A stretch of 64,000 nt of DNA from Halorubrum lipolyticum DSM 21995 (GTDB taxonomy: Archaea > Halobacteriota > Halobacteria > Halobacteriales > Haloferacaceae), in NCBI RefSeq assembly GCF_000337375.1, contig NZ_AOJG01000010.1, forward strand, positions 41,872-105,871, in the 5' to 3' direction. The notes below the pieces were generated by a model, which worked only from the letters and a program-made list of their open reading frames with translations, did not search any database and was not told where the DNA came from. The stretch's first letter is position 1. Each line of letters begins with the position of its first letter. The translations under genes were made by a program, and so were the position numbers. Below, piece after piece: positions 15,856 through 23,763 of the stretch.

Positions 15856-16380
15856 ATGTCGTCGAAAAACGCATCAGCCAAGCTGTTCGGCCGCGACGTC
15901 GAGTTTACGTACTCCGAGACGTGGATCGCCTACGCCCTGTTCGCGTTGCGGCTGATGATGGGCTGGGTGTTCTTCTACGCCGGGATCGTGAAGGTCATCG
16001 ACCCGAACTGGAGCGCTCGACCGTTCCTCCTCAACGTCGATCAGGCGAACCCGCTGGTCGACGTGTGGGTGGCGATGGCCGACTGGGTCTGGCTGCTGAC
16101 CCCGCTCAATCAGGTCGGGCTGACGCTCGTCGGGATCGCGCTCCTCGTCGGCGCGTTCGTACGGCTGAGTGCCTTCTTCGGCGCGATGATGATGCTGTTC
16201 TACTGGGCGTCCGCCTACCCCTTCCCGGACGCGATCTTCATCGACTTCCACCTGATCTACGCGTTCCTGCTGTTCGCGCTGGGCGCGGCGGGTGCCGGTC
16301 GCATCCTCGGGCTGGACCAGTGGATCGAAGAGCTCGATATCGTCAAGAACAACCCGCGGCTCACCGTGCTGCTCGGCTAG
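15856..16380 (+). CDS. DoxX family membrane protein
   Basis: The 174-residue protein has four predicted membrane helices (about residues 25-50, 75-95, 97-120 and 125-145) in the DoxX pattern: LRLMMGWVFFYAGIVK in the first helix, then NPLVDVWVAMADWVWLLTPLN and LVGIALLVGAFVRLSAFFGA. DoxX proteins were first found with an archaeal quinol oxidase (DoxDA, thiosulfate:quinone oxidoreductase), and many work with redox enzymes. The gene is divergent from the TIG-domain gene, hinting at a shared redox or sulfur role. The exact function is open. Confidence 0.85.
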   Translation: MSSKNASAKLFGRDVEFTYSETWIAYALFALRLMMGWVFFYAGIVKVIDPNWSARPFLLNVDQANPLVDVWVAMADWVWLLTPLNQVGLTLVGIALLVGAFVRLSAFFGAMMMLFYWASAYPFPDAIFIDFHLIYAFLLFALGAAGAGRILGLDQWIEELDIVKNNPRLTVLLG

Positions 16381-16478
16381 GTCGCGACGGATTCTTTTTA
16401 AACCCGCCGGCTGCCGGTCTCCGCCGCCGACTCCGTCCGACCCTCGATCGCGTGTCGCGTCGAGACCGGACGGCGCAC

Positions 16479-17129
16479 TCAGTCGTCCGACGGAGCGACG
16501 GTCGCGTAGCAGTTCCCGCTGGAGATCTCGACGTCGACGGCGCCGAGAGCGCTCTCTCCGAGGTCGGCCTCGAACTCCTCGGGCGAGTAGATGTGATAGT
16601 ACCGCGGCACCGTCTCGCCGCCCGGGAGCGTCCAGTCGACGGTCGTGTCGAACCCCTCCTCCCGGTCGAACCGGTCGTGGGCCGTGCTCCACGCGCTCAC
16701 AAGCGCGGTCCCGCCCGGCGCGAGGACCCGCGCGAGCTCGTCGAGGCTCCGGACCCGCGCCTCTCGCGAGGGGAGGTGGTGGAGGGTCGCGACGTAGACG
16801 GCGAGCCCGACGGCGTCGGTCGCGATCGGGAGGCTCGCGGCGTCGCCGTGGACGAACGAGGCGGCCCCGTCGTACCCTCGCTCGCGGGCCCGAGCGACCG
16901 CCTCGCGGAGGAGCTCGCGGCTGAGGTCGACGCCGACGACCGCCTCCGCGCGCTCGGCGAGCGGCTCGGCGTGGCGCCCGTTGCCGCAGCCGACGTCGAG
17001 CGCGCGCGTCGCGGCGCGCCCGTCGAGGAACGACTCGACCTCCGGCCACGCGTACTCCCTCGTCTTCGAGAAGTGCGCGGCGATCCGGTCGTACGTCGAC
17101 TGCGGGTCGCCGGTCGACTGGGGATCCAT
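16479..17129 (-). CDS. Class I SAM-dependent methyltransferase, Trm9/ALKBH8-like
   Basis: The 216-residue protein opens with YDRIAAHFSKTREYAWPEVESFL, a pattern seen in Trm9-type tRNA methyltransferases (only part of it is needed to see this: IAAHFSKTR). The SAM-binding motif I is LDVGCGNGRH at about 43-52, followed by VVGVDLS. THLHHLP-type residues appear as ATLHHLPSREARV, and the C-terminus carries GNCYATV as in Trm9 (NCYA). Yeast Trm9 methylates the cm5U wobble uridine of tRNA. The homology suggests tRNA wobble modification, but substrate is inferred. It stands alone between DoxX and the secretion genes. Confidence 0.75.
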   Translation of the reverse strand: MDPQSTGDPQSTYDRIAAHFSKTREYAWPEVESFLDGRAATRALDVGCGNGRHAEPLAERAEAVVGVDLSRELLREAVARARERGYDGAASFVHGDAASLPIATDAVGLAVYVATLHHLPSREARVRSLDELARVLAPGGTALVSAWSTAHDRFDREEGFDTTVDWTLPGGETVPRYYHIYSPEEFEADLGESALGAVDVEISSGNCYATVAPSDD

Positions 17130-17239
17130 ACCGGGCGGTCGGTCCGGACCGATTTAGGTCCGGTGGGCCGCGGTCGCCGGGCGAACGCTGCCCCCGTCCC
17201 GTCCCGCGCCCCCGTCCCGTCCCGTCTCGCGCCACCGGT

Positions 17240-19381
17240 TCACAGCAGGTCGATCACGAGGAACGCGGCGAGCGTCAGCGCGAGCAGGACGACGACGTGT
17301 TTCACGCCGTCTCGGACCGATCCCTCGCCGAGCTGGCCGGCGACGAGCCCGGAGCAGACCGCCTGTATGGCGGCGGCGTGGAAGAACAGCTGCTCGTAGG
17401 CGGTCGCGTCGATCTCCCCGAGCCCGTCCGTGATCCCCCCCGCACCGCTCGGCGCGCCGGGGAGGTCGCCCGCTCCGGCACCGGTGCCGGAGATCGCCGC
17501 CTCCTCGATCGCGGGGATGAACGAGACCGACAGCGAGGCGATGATCCCCAGGAACACGAGGAAGGAGATGTAGATCACGAGGAGGTACGTGAGCATCACC
17601 TGTCGGCGCTCTCGGCGGAGCGACCACGTCGCTCGCGCCTCGTCGGCCGCGATCCGGAGCACGGGACCCACGTCGCCGCTGGCGCGCATCGCGTTCGTGA
17701 TCAGCGCGACCGCCCGCGAGGTCATCGGCGACCGGACCCGCCGCTCCAGCCGCCTGAGGGCGGCGCCCACGTCGGCGCCCCAGTCGATGTCGCGGCGGGT
17801 GCGTCGCAGGTCCTCGGTCAGCGCCTCCAGGTTCGAGTCCGCGACGCGGCGGACGCTCCCGACCACGGAGGTACCCGCCTCGTTGACGCTGGCGAGGCGG
17901 TCGAGGAAGTCGGGAACCGCCGACTCGATCCGCCGGATTCGACGCTTGCGCGCCTCGTAGACGCCGGCGTAGCTCGCGAGCACGAGCGCGGTCGCGGCGG
18001 CGATCGGCCGCTCGACCTGCCCGACCATCTCGGCCGGGGGGCCGAGCGTGATCGGGAAGGCGAACGCGAGGAGGCCGACGACCGCGAGCGGAACGGAGAC
18101 GAGGAACACCGTCCGCGGCGCGTCGAGCACGCTCTCGACCGGAGACGCGGCCCAGCGCCGCAGCGTTCGGATCCGATCGTACGCGCGGAGCCGCTCGCGG
18201 CTCGCCGCCCAGCGGTCCCCCGCCGGCGAGTCGCCCGCCACGCCGCCGTCGGGCCGCGGGCTCCCCTCCGCCCCCGCGTTCGCGGTGTCCCTCGCTTCGA
18301 CCCCGTCGTCGATCGCCTCCGAGAGGTCGACGGTCTCGGTGCCGCCGATCCCCTGCGTGACGCTGTCGACGTACACCACGAACCCGAACGTCGCCAGCGG
18401 GACCCCGAGGTAGACCACGACGCGCAACAGGGGGAGGGTGTCCTCCAACACGAGCCCGATCACCACGAGGATGGTGATGAAAAACAGCGGGCCGGCCACC
18501 AACGCGGTGACGTACGCCTCCGCGAACGTCGAGAGCAGTTCGAGGTACCGCTGCTGTTTCGCCTCGGCCTCCTCCTGGTACAGCTCGTACTGGTCGCTGA
18601 GGAACGCCGAGACGGGCTGACCGGTGCCGAGCACGGACGCGAGGTTCTCCGCGAAGTCGGCGAGGTCGTCGCTGGGGGTGCGACGAGAGGTGCGCTGGAG
18701 CGCGGTGAGCGCGTCGGTGCCGAAGGCGTTCATGTCGCGGACCGCGACCGATAGCTCGGTCGCCGCCTCGCCGTACACCGCCTCGTTCTCCGCGAGGGTG
18801 TCCATCACGCGCGGGAACGGCATCCCCGACCGCGAGAGCGCGTACATGAACGCGACGGTCCGGGGAAGGGTGGCGTCGATCTCCGTTCCGCGGGCGTGAG
18901 CGCGCTGGTCGAGCAGCTCCCACCGCCCGTAGTACATCCCGACGGCGAGCGCGGCGCCGAGCGTCGCCGACGCCAGCGTCAACAGGAGGAACAGCTGGGG
19001 GAGCTCGAGCGCCGTGAGCCGCGTCACCCCCGCGACGAACCCGATCGACGCGGGGAGGGTCTCCCGCAGGGCCGCCTCGCTCACCTCGAGCGCCGAGAGG
19101 AGCCCGGCCGCGGCGTACACGCCGGCGACGCTGCCGGCGACGCCGAGCACGCCGGCGTACAGGAGCGTCTTGGCGGCGTACGTCCGGTGAGTGCCGGCGA
19201 CGTGGGCGGCGCGCATCAGGTCGCGCTGCCGCCGGCGCCGTGGCCCGTCCTCGGCCACGTAGTCGCCGAAGAGCGACAGCGCGGCCCGGGTGACGACGAG
19301 GTCCGCCCGCTCGTCGAGCGCGGGCAGGAGCAGCGCCAGACCGCAGCCGAGCGCGGCGAGGAGGGGCAGGTACGCGATCAT
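17240..19381 (-). CDS. Type II secretion system F-domain membrane protein (TadC/PilC-like, archaeal double form)
   Basis: The 713-residue protein contains two T2SSF-type halves with membrane helices near residues 5-20, 75-110, 300-340, 425-460 and 610-713. Charged cytoplasmic regions between them include REALRETLPAS and LDRLASVNEAGTSVVGSVRR. Haloarchaeal pilus assembly proteins of this length (PilC-like) are the inner-membrane platform of type IV pilus or related secretion systems. Its ATG overlaps the stop of the ATPase gene by four bases. No pilin or prepilin peptidase gene is visible nearby, so the exported substrate must be encoded elsewhere. Confidence 0.85.
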   Translation of the reverse strand: MIAYLPLLAALGCGLALLLPALDERADLVVTRAALSLFGDYVAEDGPRRRRQRDLMRAAHVAGTHRTYAAKTLLYAGVLGVAGSVAGVYAAAGLLSALEVSEAALRETLPASIGFVAGVTRLTALELPQLFLLLTLASATLGAALAVGMYYGRWELLDQRAHARGTEIDATLPRTVAFMYALSRSGMPFPRVMDTLAENEAVYGEAATELSVAVRDMNAFGTDALTALQRTSRRTPSDDLADFAENLASVLGTGQPVSAFLSDQYELYQEEAEAKQQRYLELLSTFAEAYVTALVAGPLFFITILVVIGLVLEDTLPLLRVVVYLGVPLATFGFVVYVDSVTQGIGGTETVDLSEAIDDGVEARDTANAGAEGSPRPDGGVAGDSPAGDRWAASRERLRAYDRIRTLRRWAASPVESVLDAPRTVFLVSVPLAVVGLLAFAFPITLGPPAEMVGQVERPIAAATALVLASYAGVYEARKRRIRRIESAVPDFLDRLASVNEAGTSVVGSVRRVADSNLEALTEDLRRTRRDIDWGADVGAALRRLERRVRSPMTSRAVALITNAMRASGDVGPVLRIAADEARATWSLRRERRQVMLTYLLVIYISFLVFLGIIASLSVSFIPAIEEAAISGTGAGAGDLPGAPSGAGGITDGLGEIDATAYEQLFFHAAAIQAVCSGLVAGQLGEGSVRDGVKHVVVLLALTLAAFLVIDLL

Positions 19382-21048
19382 CCGTCGCCGGCGCCCGTCT
19401 CGGCGCGAGCGCCCGCCTCACCGGGGTCGACGCTCCCGTCGCTCCGCTCTTCGAGCCGCTCCATCACGCGCTCGGGGTCGGCGTAGTACTCGTTGACGAG
19501 GGCGGTGAACGCCCGGTAATCGGTGACGCCGAGTCCGCGGAGCAGTTCGATGAAGCGCTCGCGGCGCCGGATCTCGCGGAGCAGCTCCGACCGTGACCAG
19601 CCGCGTTCGTCCGCGATCTCCTCCATGAGCGACGAGTCGTTCCGGCTGAACTCGTCGGTCTCGGCGTCCCACTCGAACGCCGAGGAGTAGTCGAGCTCTC
19701 CGGTGCGCTGGTCGATCCCGCCGATCTCGCCGATCGTCTTCGCGCGCCGGACGCGCTGGTCGCCGGAGCGGGTCAGCGTCTGGATCGACAGCATGTCGAG
19801 CGACTGGACCATCGCGCGCGGCACGTTGATCGGCTCGTTCTCCAGCCGGTTGATCACCGTCTCGATCGAGTCGGCGTGCATCGTCGAGAAGGTGGTGTGA
19901 CCCGTGTTCATCGCCTGGAACAGGGTGATCGCCTCCTCCCCGCGGACCTCGCCGACGACGATGTACTCGGGCCGGTGACGCAGCGCGGAGCGGAGCAGGT
20001 CGTACATGTCGATGTCGGCGCCCTCGTAGCGGCGCTCGCGGGTGACCGAGGAGAGCCAGTTGTCGTGGTAGAGGGAGAGCTCGCGGGTGTCTTCGATGGT
20101 GAGTATCTTCGCGCGTGGCGGGACGAACATCGACACCGCGTTCATCGAGGTCGTCTTTCCGGAGGCGGTGCCGCCCGCGAAGATGAGGCTCTTGTTGTGC
20201 TCGATACAGAGCCAGAAGTACGCCATCTGTGCGACCGAGAACGTGCCGTACTCCACGAGGTCGATCGGCGTGAACGGGTCCTCGGCGTACTGGCGGATGG
20301 TGAACGCGGAGCCGCGCGGCGTCACCTCCTCGCCGAGCGCGAGCTCCGCGCGGGAGCCGTCGGGCAGCGTCGTCTCAACGATCGGGTCGCCGACGGAGAC
20401 GTGGCGCCCGGACTGCTGGGCGAGCCGGATCACGTAGTTGTCGAGCTCGCCCTTCGCGAATGAGACGTTGGTCTCGATGTCTGTGTAGTCGTCGTGGTAG
20501 ACGAACAGCGGGAGGTCGTAGCCGTCACACGAGATGTCCTCGATGTGACGGTCGTTGAGGAGGGGGTCGACCTTCCCGTAGCCCCGGAAGTCGCGGTAGA
20601 GGTAGTACGCGAGCGCGTGGAACGTGTCCATCCCGATATCGACGCCGTACCCCTCCAACAGCCCCTCAAGCTCCGTCCGGAGCGTCTCTTCGTCAGTCCG
20701 GCCGGTACCCTCGCGGTACAGCAGCGGGTCTCGGATGTCGTCGACCACGCGGTCGAGGAGGTCGCGCTCGAACCGGTCGAGGTCCGGCTCGACCGCGTGG
20801 TATCGGTGTTCGCTCTCCGCGTCGTCGTAGGTGATCACGACGTACGCGTACGGGGCGTTCACCCAGTAGCGGTCGACCTCGCGCTCGCCGTCGGGAACCG
20901 CGAAGGAGGCGAGCGGGCCGTCGGCGTCCGGCCTGAAGGGCCGAACGTCGATGTCGGACCCCCGAAGCACCTCCCACGTCCGCGAGAGCCGCCGCCGGAA
21001 GGCCTCGATGCGATCCCCGGCGTCGTCCTCGCGCGCGTCACTCGCCAT
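19378..21048 (-). CDS. Type II/IV secretion system ATPase (PilB/TadA-like)
   Basis: The 556-residue ATPase has a typical N-terminal domain and the GspE-type core: SFAKGELDNYVIRLAQQSGR, Walker A GGTASGKTT, the aspartate box TIEDTRELSLY, Walker B region YIVVGEVRGEEA and the HADS histidine box (FSTMHADSIETVINRLE). It would drive assembly of a type IV pilus-like structure with the overlapping F-domain protein. The ATG at 21048 is preferred over an upstream in-frame codon at 21114, since it removes a 22-residue hydrophobic extension unlike the family. Confidence 0.92.
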   Translation of the reverse strand: MASDAREDDAGDRIEAFRRRLSRTWEVLRGSDIDVRPFRPDADGPLASFAVPDGEREVDRYWVNAPYAYVVITYDDAESEHRYHAVEPDLDRFERDLLDRVVDDIRDPLLYREGTGRTDEETLRTELEGLLEGYGVDIGMDTFHALAYYLYRDFRGYGKVDPLLNDRHIEDISCDGYDLPLFVYHDDYTDIETNVSFAKGELDNYVIRLAQQSGRHVSVGDPIVETTLPDGSRAELALGEEVTPRGSAFTIRQYAEDPFTPIDLVEYGTFSVAQMAYFWLCIEHNKSLIFAGGTASGKTTSMNAVSMFVPPRAKILTIEDTRELSLYHDNWLSSVTRERRYEGADIDMYDLLRSALRHRPEYIVVGEVRGEEAITLFQAMNTGHTTFSTMHADSIETVINRLENEPINVPRAMVQSLDMLSIQTLTRSGDQRVRRAKTIGEIGGIDQRTGELDYSSAFEWDAETDEFSRNDSSLMEEIADERGWSRSELLREIRRRERFIELLRGLGVTDYRAFTALVNEYYADPERVMERLEERSDGSVDPGEAGARAETGAGDG

Positions 21049-21253
21049 CGTCGTTACGGAGGCGTATGCGCCGAGGCGGTTTAAAATCCACCCGGCGATT
21101 ATCAGCGGCGACATCGGGGGCCGTCGCGGGGTCGGCGTCGCTGGAGTGGCGCCACGCGGGGTAGCGGCGTCGTCGACTCCGCGCCTCGCCCGGTCCGACG
21201 GGGGATTCGCCCGTTACGTTCATACGGGACGACCGCAAAGTACCGGACAGGAA

Positions 21254-21709
21254 ATGCGGCGTGACTACTTCGAACTGACCGTCGAGGGCGTCGACGACGA
21301 CCGGCCGGCGACGCCGCTGGTCCGTATCGACTTCCACGGACCGGACGGGCTCCTCCGCGACCGGCTCTCGGAGGCCGACGGCGAGCTCCTCGACGCCGAC
21401 GACGTCGACGTGGCGTTCCGGCTCCGCGAACCCCTCTCGACCGCGGACGACCCGGAAGGCGTCGTCGGCGTGACGAACCGCTACACCGGGGACTTCGTCC
21501 TCGAGCTCAACGAGACGGCCACGGACGTGCTCCCTTTCATCCACGCCGCGCGCGACTCGGCGGGCGACGAGGACGCCCGCTACCGGGTCGAGATCGACGT
21601 CGACGGCGAGCGGCTCGTCACCTACGACAAACACACCTTCCTCGTGTACGACCACGAGGGGAACCTCCTGCGCAACGAGAGCCTGATTCCCTCGGGCGTC
21701 GAGCTGTGA
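21254..21709 (+). CDS. Conserved haloarchaeal protein of unknown function (DUF5793-type)
   Basis: The 151-residue acidic protein starts MRRDYFELTVEGVDD and ends YDHEGNLLRNESLIPSGVEL. It has no signal peptide or membrane helix and looks beta-rich. From memory this is the haloarchaeal family DUF5793; the number should be verified. The ATG at 21254 gives the family's usual N-terminus, while the open frame extends upstream across the neighbouring promoter. A dispersed GC-rich repeat starts just after its stop codon. Confidence 0.7.
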   Translation: MRRDYFELTVEGVDDDRPATPLVRIDFHGPDGLLRDRLSEADGELLDADDVDVAFRLREPLSTADDPEGVVGVTNRYTGDFVLELNETATDVLPFIHAARDSAGDEDARYRVEIDVDGERLVTYDKHTFLVYDHEGNLLRNESLIPSGVEL

Positions 21710-21736
21710 AGATCTCCACATCCCCAGTCGCCCACG

Positions 21737-21960
21737 TATAACTGGTTGACCGCGAATCAGCGGTGATCACCTCCAATTCCCCAACCGCACAGCACCACAC
21801 CTCCCCAGCCTCGCCGTTCGCGCTCTTCGAGCGCTCACCGCGTCCAGCGAGAATCGAAGATTCTCTGGCAGCCGGCGCGTAGCGCCGGCGACCTCGCGGG
21901 CTGGCTCGCGGCCGCCGGTGGCGGCCGCTCGCAGGCGCGCCGACCGCATCGGTTCGATAA
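21737..21960 (-). ncRNA. Dispersed hairpin-rich element, copy 1 (candidate structured RNA)
   Basis: Read on the minus strand, TTATCGAA (21960-21953) is followed at offset 13 by GCGGTCGGCGCGC and at offset 32 by a hairpin with a 9-base stem and 3-base loop (21908-21928). Further perfect hairpins with 3-base loops lie at 21871-21889 (GCCGGCGC stem), 21849-21865 (GAGAATC stem) and 21820-21834 (GCGCTC stem). The conserved core GAGGCTGGGGAGGTGTG...GCTGTGCGG lies at 21779-21812 and the 3' block TTGGAGGTGATCACCGC at 21761-21777. No credible protein is encoded. It fills most of the 405-base gap between 21709 and 22115; the remainder shows nothing recognisable. Confidence 0.6.
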
Positions 21961-22114
21961 GCGATCGTCGCTGGCACTCGCGATCGGTTAATTACCGAAT
22001 CGTCACCGTCGATCCGCTTCACCTACTCCCGTTATCGGTCAGAAACGGTCGTCGACGAACGGCCGGGTCGGTCGCGACTCCGTCCGACGTGCGCGAGTTC
22101 ATCGAAGCCGCCCG

Positions 22115-22981
22115 CTACAGACTCACGTTGTCGGCGACGATCCGCACCGAGTCCCCGGGTCGGAGGTCGAACGCGCCGTCGCCGCGCCCGTCGTTCACGT
22201 CGCACTCGACGTAGCCGTGGCTCCCGACGGTGACGAGCCGCTCGCCCGGGTCGACCGCGCCGAACGTCTCGGCGACGGGGGTGAGCTCCTCGTTTATCCG
22301 GACCCAGTCGCGGCCGCGGATCAGCTCGCCCGGGACGTTCGTGACGACGTTGCCGAACCGGTCGATCGCGAGCACCTCGCCCTCGACGGCGACCGGGTCG
22401 CCGTCCTCGTCGCGCTCGACGCTCGGGTCCGGGAGGACGAGGTCGACCGGGTCCGGCGCCGGCGAGAGGTCGTCCATGGCGGCGAGCGCCTCGGAGACCT
22501 CCTCGGGCGTCGACGCCGCCGGCCCGCCGTCGAGCGCCGCCCGGATCCGGGCCGCGGCCGGCGCGAACACGTCGCGGCCGTGGAACGTCTCGCTCGCCGG
22601 CTCCCCGGCGTCGACGACGAACGCCTCGACGTCTCGTTCGTCCGCCGCTCGGTTCCCTCCTTCCTCTCCCTCCGCGCTCTCTCCCGCGAGCGCCCGAGCG
22701 GGCGGCATCGCGAGCCCGTTGTCGGGGGCGACGAGCACGTGTGAGCCGGCGCGGACGACCAACGCGTCCCGGTCGGTGCCGACGCCGGGGTCGATCACCG
22801 CGCAGTGGACGGCCGGCGGGAACTCCGGGAGCACGAAGCGGAGCCAGAAGGCGGCCGCGCGCGGGTCCCCGCGCGGCAGGTCGTGAGCGATATCGACCAT
22901 CTCGGCGTCGGTGTGGTGCCGGATCACTCCCTTCATCGCGGCGGGGTACGGGGAGCCGAAGTCGGAGGTGAGCGTGATCAC
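22115..22981 (-). CDS. SAM hydrolase / SAM hydroxide adenosyltransferase (DUF62 family)
   Basis: The 288-residue protein starts MITLTSDFGSPYPAAMKGV, the unmistakable opening of the SAM hydroxide adenosyltransferase family, with the catalytic aspartate in SDFG. Further marks are VIDPGVGTDRDALVV and APDNGLAMP in the N-terminal domain, then FGNVVTNVPGELI, which starts the C-terminal beta-barrel. These enzymes split S-adenosylmethionine into adenosine and methionine using water. The gene lies 81 bases upstream of nadM on the same strand, an order I recall as usual in haloarchaea. Confidence 0.92.
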   Translation of the reverse strand: MITLTSDFGSPYPAAMKGVIRHHTDAEMVDIAHDLPRGDPRAAAFWLRFVLPEFPPAVHCAVIDPGVGTDRDALVVRAGSHVLVAPDNGLAMPPARALAGESAEGEEGGNRAADERDVEAFVVDAGEPASETFHGRDVFAPAAARIRAALDGGPAASTPEEVSEALAAMDDLSPAPDPVDLVLPDPSVERDEDGDPVAVEGEVLAIDRFGNVVTNVPGELIRGRDWVRINEELTPVAETFGAVDPGERLVTVGSHGYVECDVNDGRGDGAFDLRPGDSVRIVADNVSL

Positions 22982-23062
22982 GAGCGATCAGCGGACCGGC
23001 TGACTCTTAAAAGGCAGGTGGCGGGGACCGGAGCGGGCGTCGCGAGCGCTTCGGCCAGCCGC

Positions 23063-23593
23063 TTACGCGTCCGAGGGAGCCTCGCCGTTGGCGTCGGTCT
23101 CCGCGATCCGGCGGATGCGCTCGACGCCGTCGATCTCCTCGATCACGTCGACGACGGTCTCGGGGACCAGTTCCTGCCAGTCGCGGCCGTGGATCATGCG
23201 CTCGCGAAGCTCCGTCCCCTCCAGCACGTCGCGGCGGAACATCGGCGAGCCGCGGACCTCGACGCCGGCCTCCTCGAACAGCCGGACGACGAGGGGGTTG
23301 TTCGAGTACGCCACGTCGAATCGAGGGGTCATGCTCTGGACGTGACCCACCCACACGGAGTTGCGATCGAGGTCCTCGATGGGGACGACGTAGGTGGTGA
23401 TGTCGAGCCCCTCGACGGCCTTCGTCACCATCATCACGCGCTCGCCGGCGGTGAACGGGTTCCGGGTGGTGTGGGAGTCGCCGGCCGAACCGATCCCGAG
23501 GACGAGCTCGTCGACCTCGGCCGCGATCTCCTCGACCATGTGTCGGTGACCGTTGTGAAACGGCTGGTACCGCCCGATGTAGAACCCGCGCAT
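23063..23593 (-). CDS. nadM: Nicotinamide-nucleotide adenylyltransferase (archaeal NadM)
   Basis: The 176-residue enzyme joins NMN and ATP to make NAD. It has the nucleotidyltransferase motif GRYQPFHNGH (residues 7-16; HNGH being the HxGH variant), and the archaeal NMNAT segments GIGSAGDSHTTRNPFTAGER and the ISTTR-like substrate loop region. Length matches archaeal NadM. It is divergent from the LonB gene and upstream of the SAM hydrolase gene, with which it may be co-transcribed. Confidence 0.95.
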   Translation of the reverse strand: MRGFYIGRYQPFHNGHRHMVEEIAAEVDELVLGIGSAGDSHTTRNPFTAGERVMMVTKAVEGLDITTYVVPIEDLDRNSVWVGHVQSMTPRFDVAYSNNPLVVRLFEEAGVEVRGSPMFRRDVLEGTELRERMIHGRDWQELVPETVVDVIEEIDGVERIRRIAETDANGEAPSDA

Positions 23594-23763
23594 GGATACA
23601 GGTAGTGAGAGCCTCGTTTATAAACCCCGTGGGACCCGTCGATGGACGATATCGGCTGTTTCGGGGCGTATCAGAGGTGTTTTCCCGATTCCACACGGAT
23701 CGTCCGCGGGGAGAAAGTATATCAGTTGCCGACCCTTCGTTTTTCCTAGCGAAACCCGATTCT

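Noticed and set aside
17154..19421. A 755-residue minus-strand frame overlapping the secretion platform gene
   Set aside because: It is an arginine- and proline-rich shadow of the F-domain protein, which has clear membrane helices and a four-base overlap with its ATPase partner.
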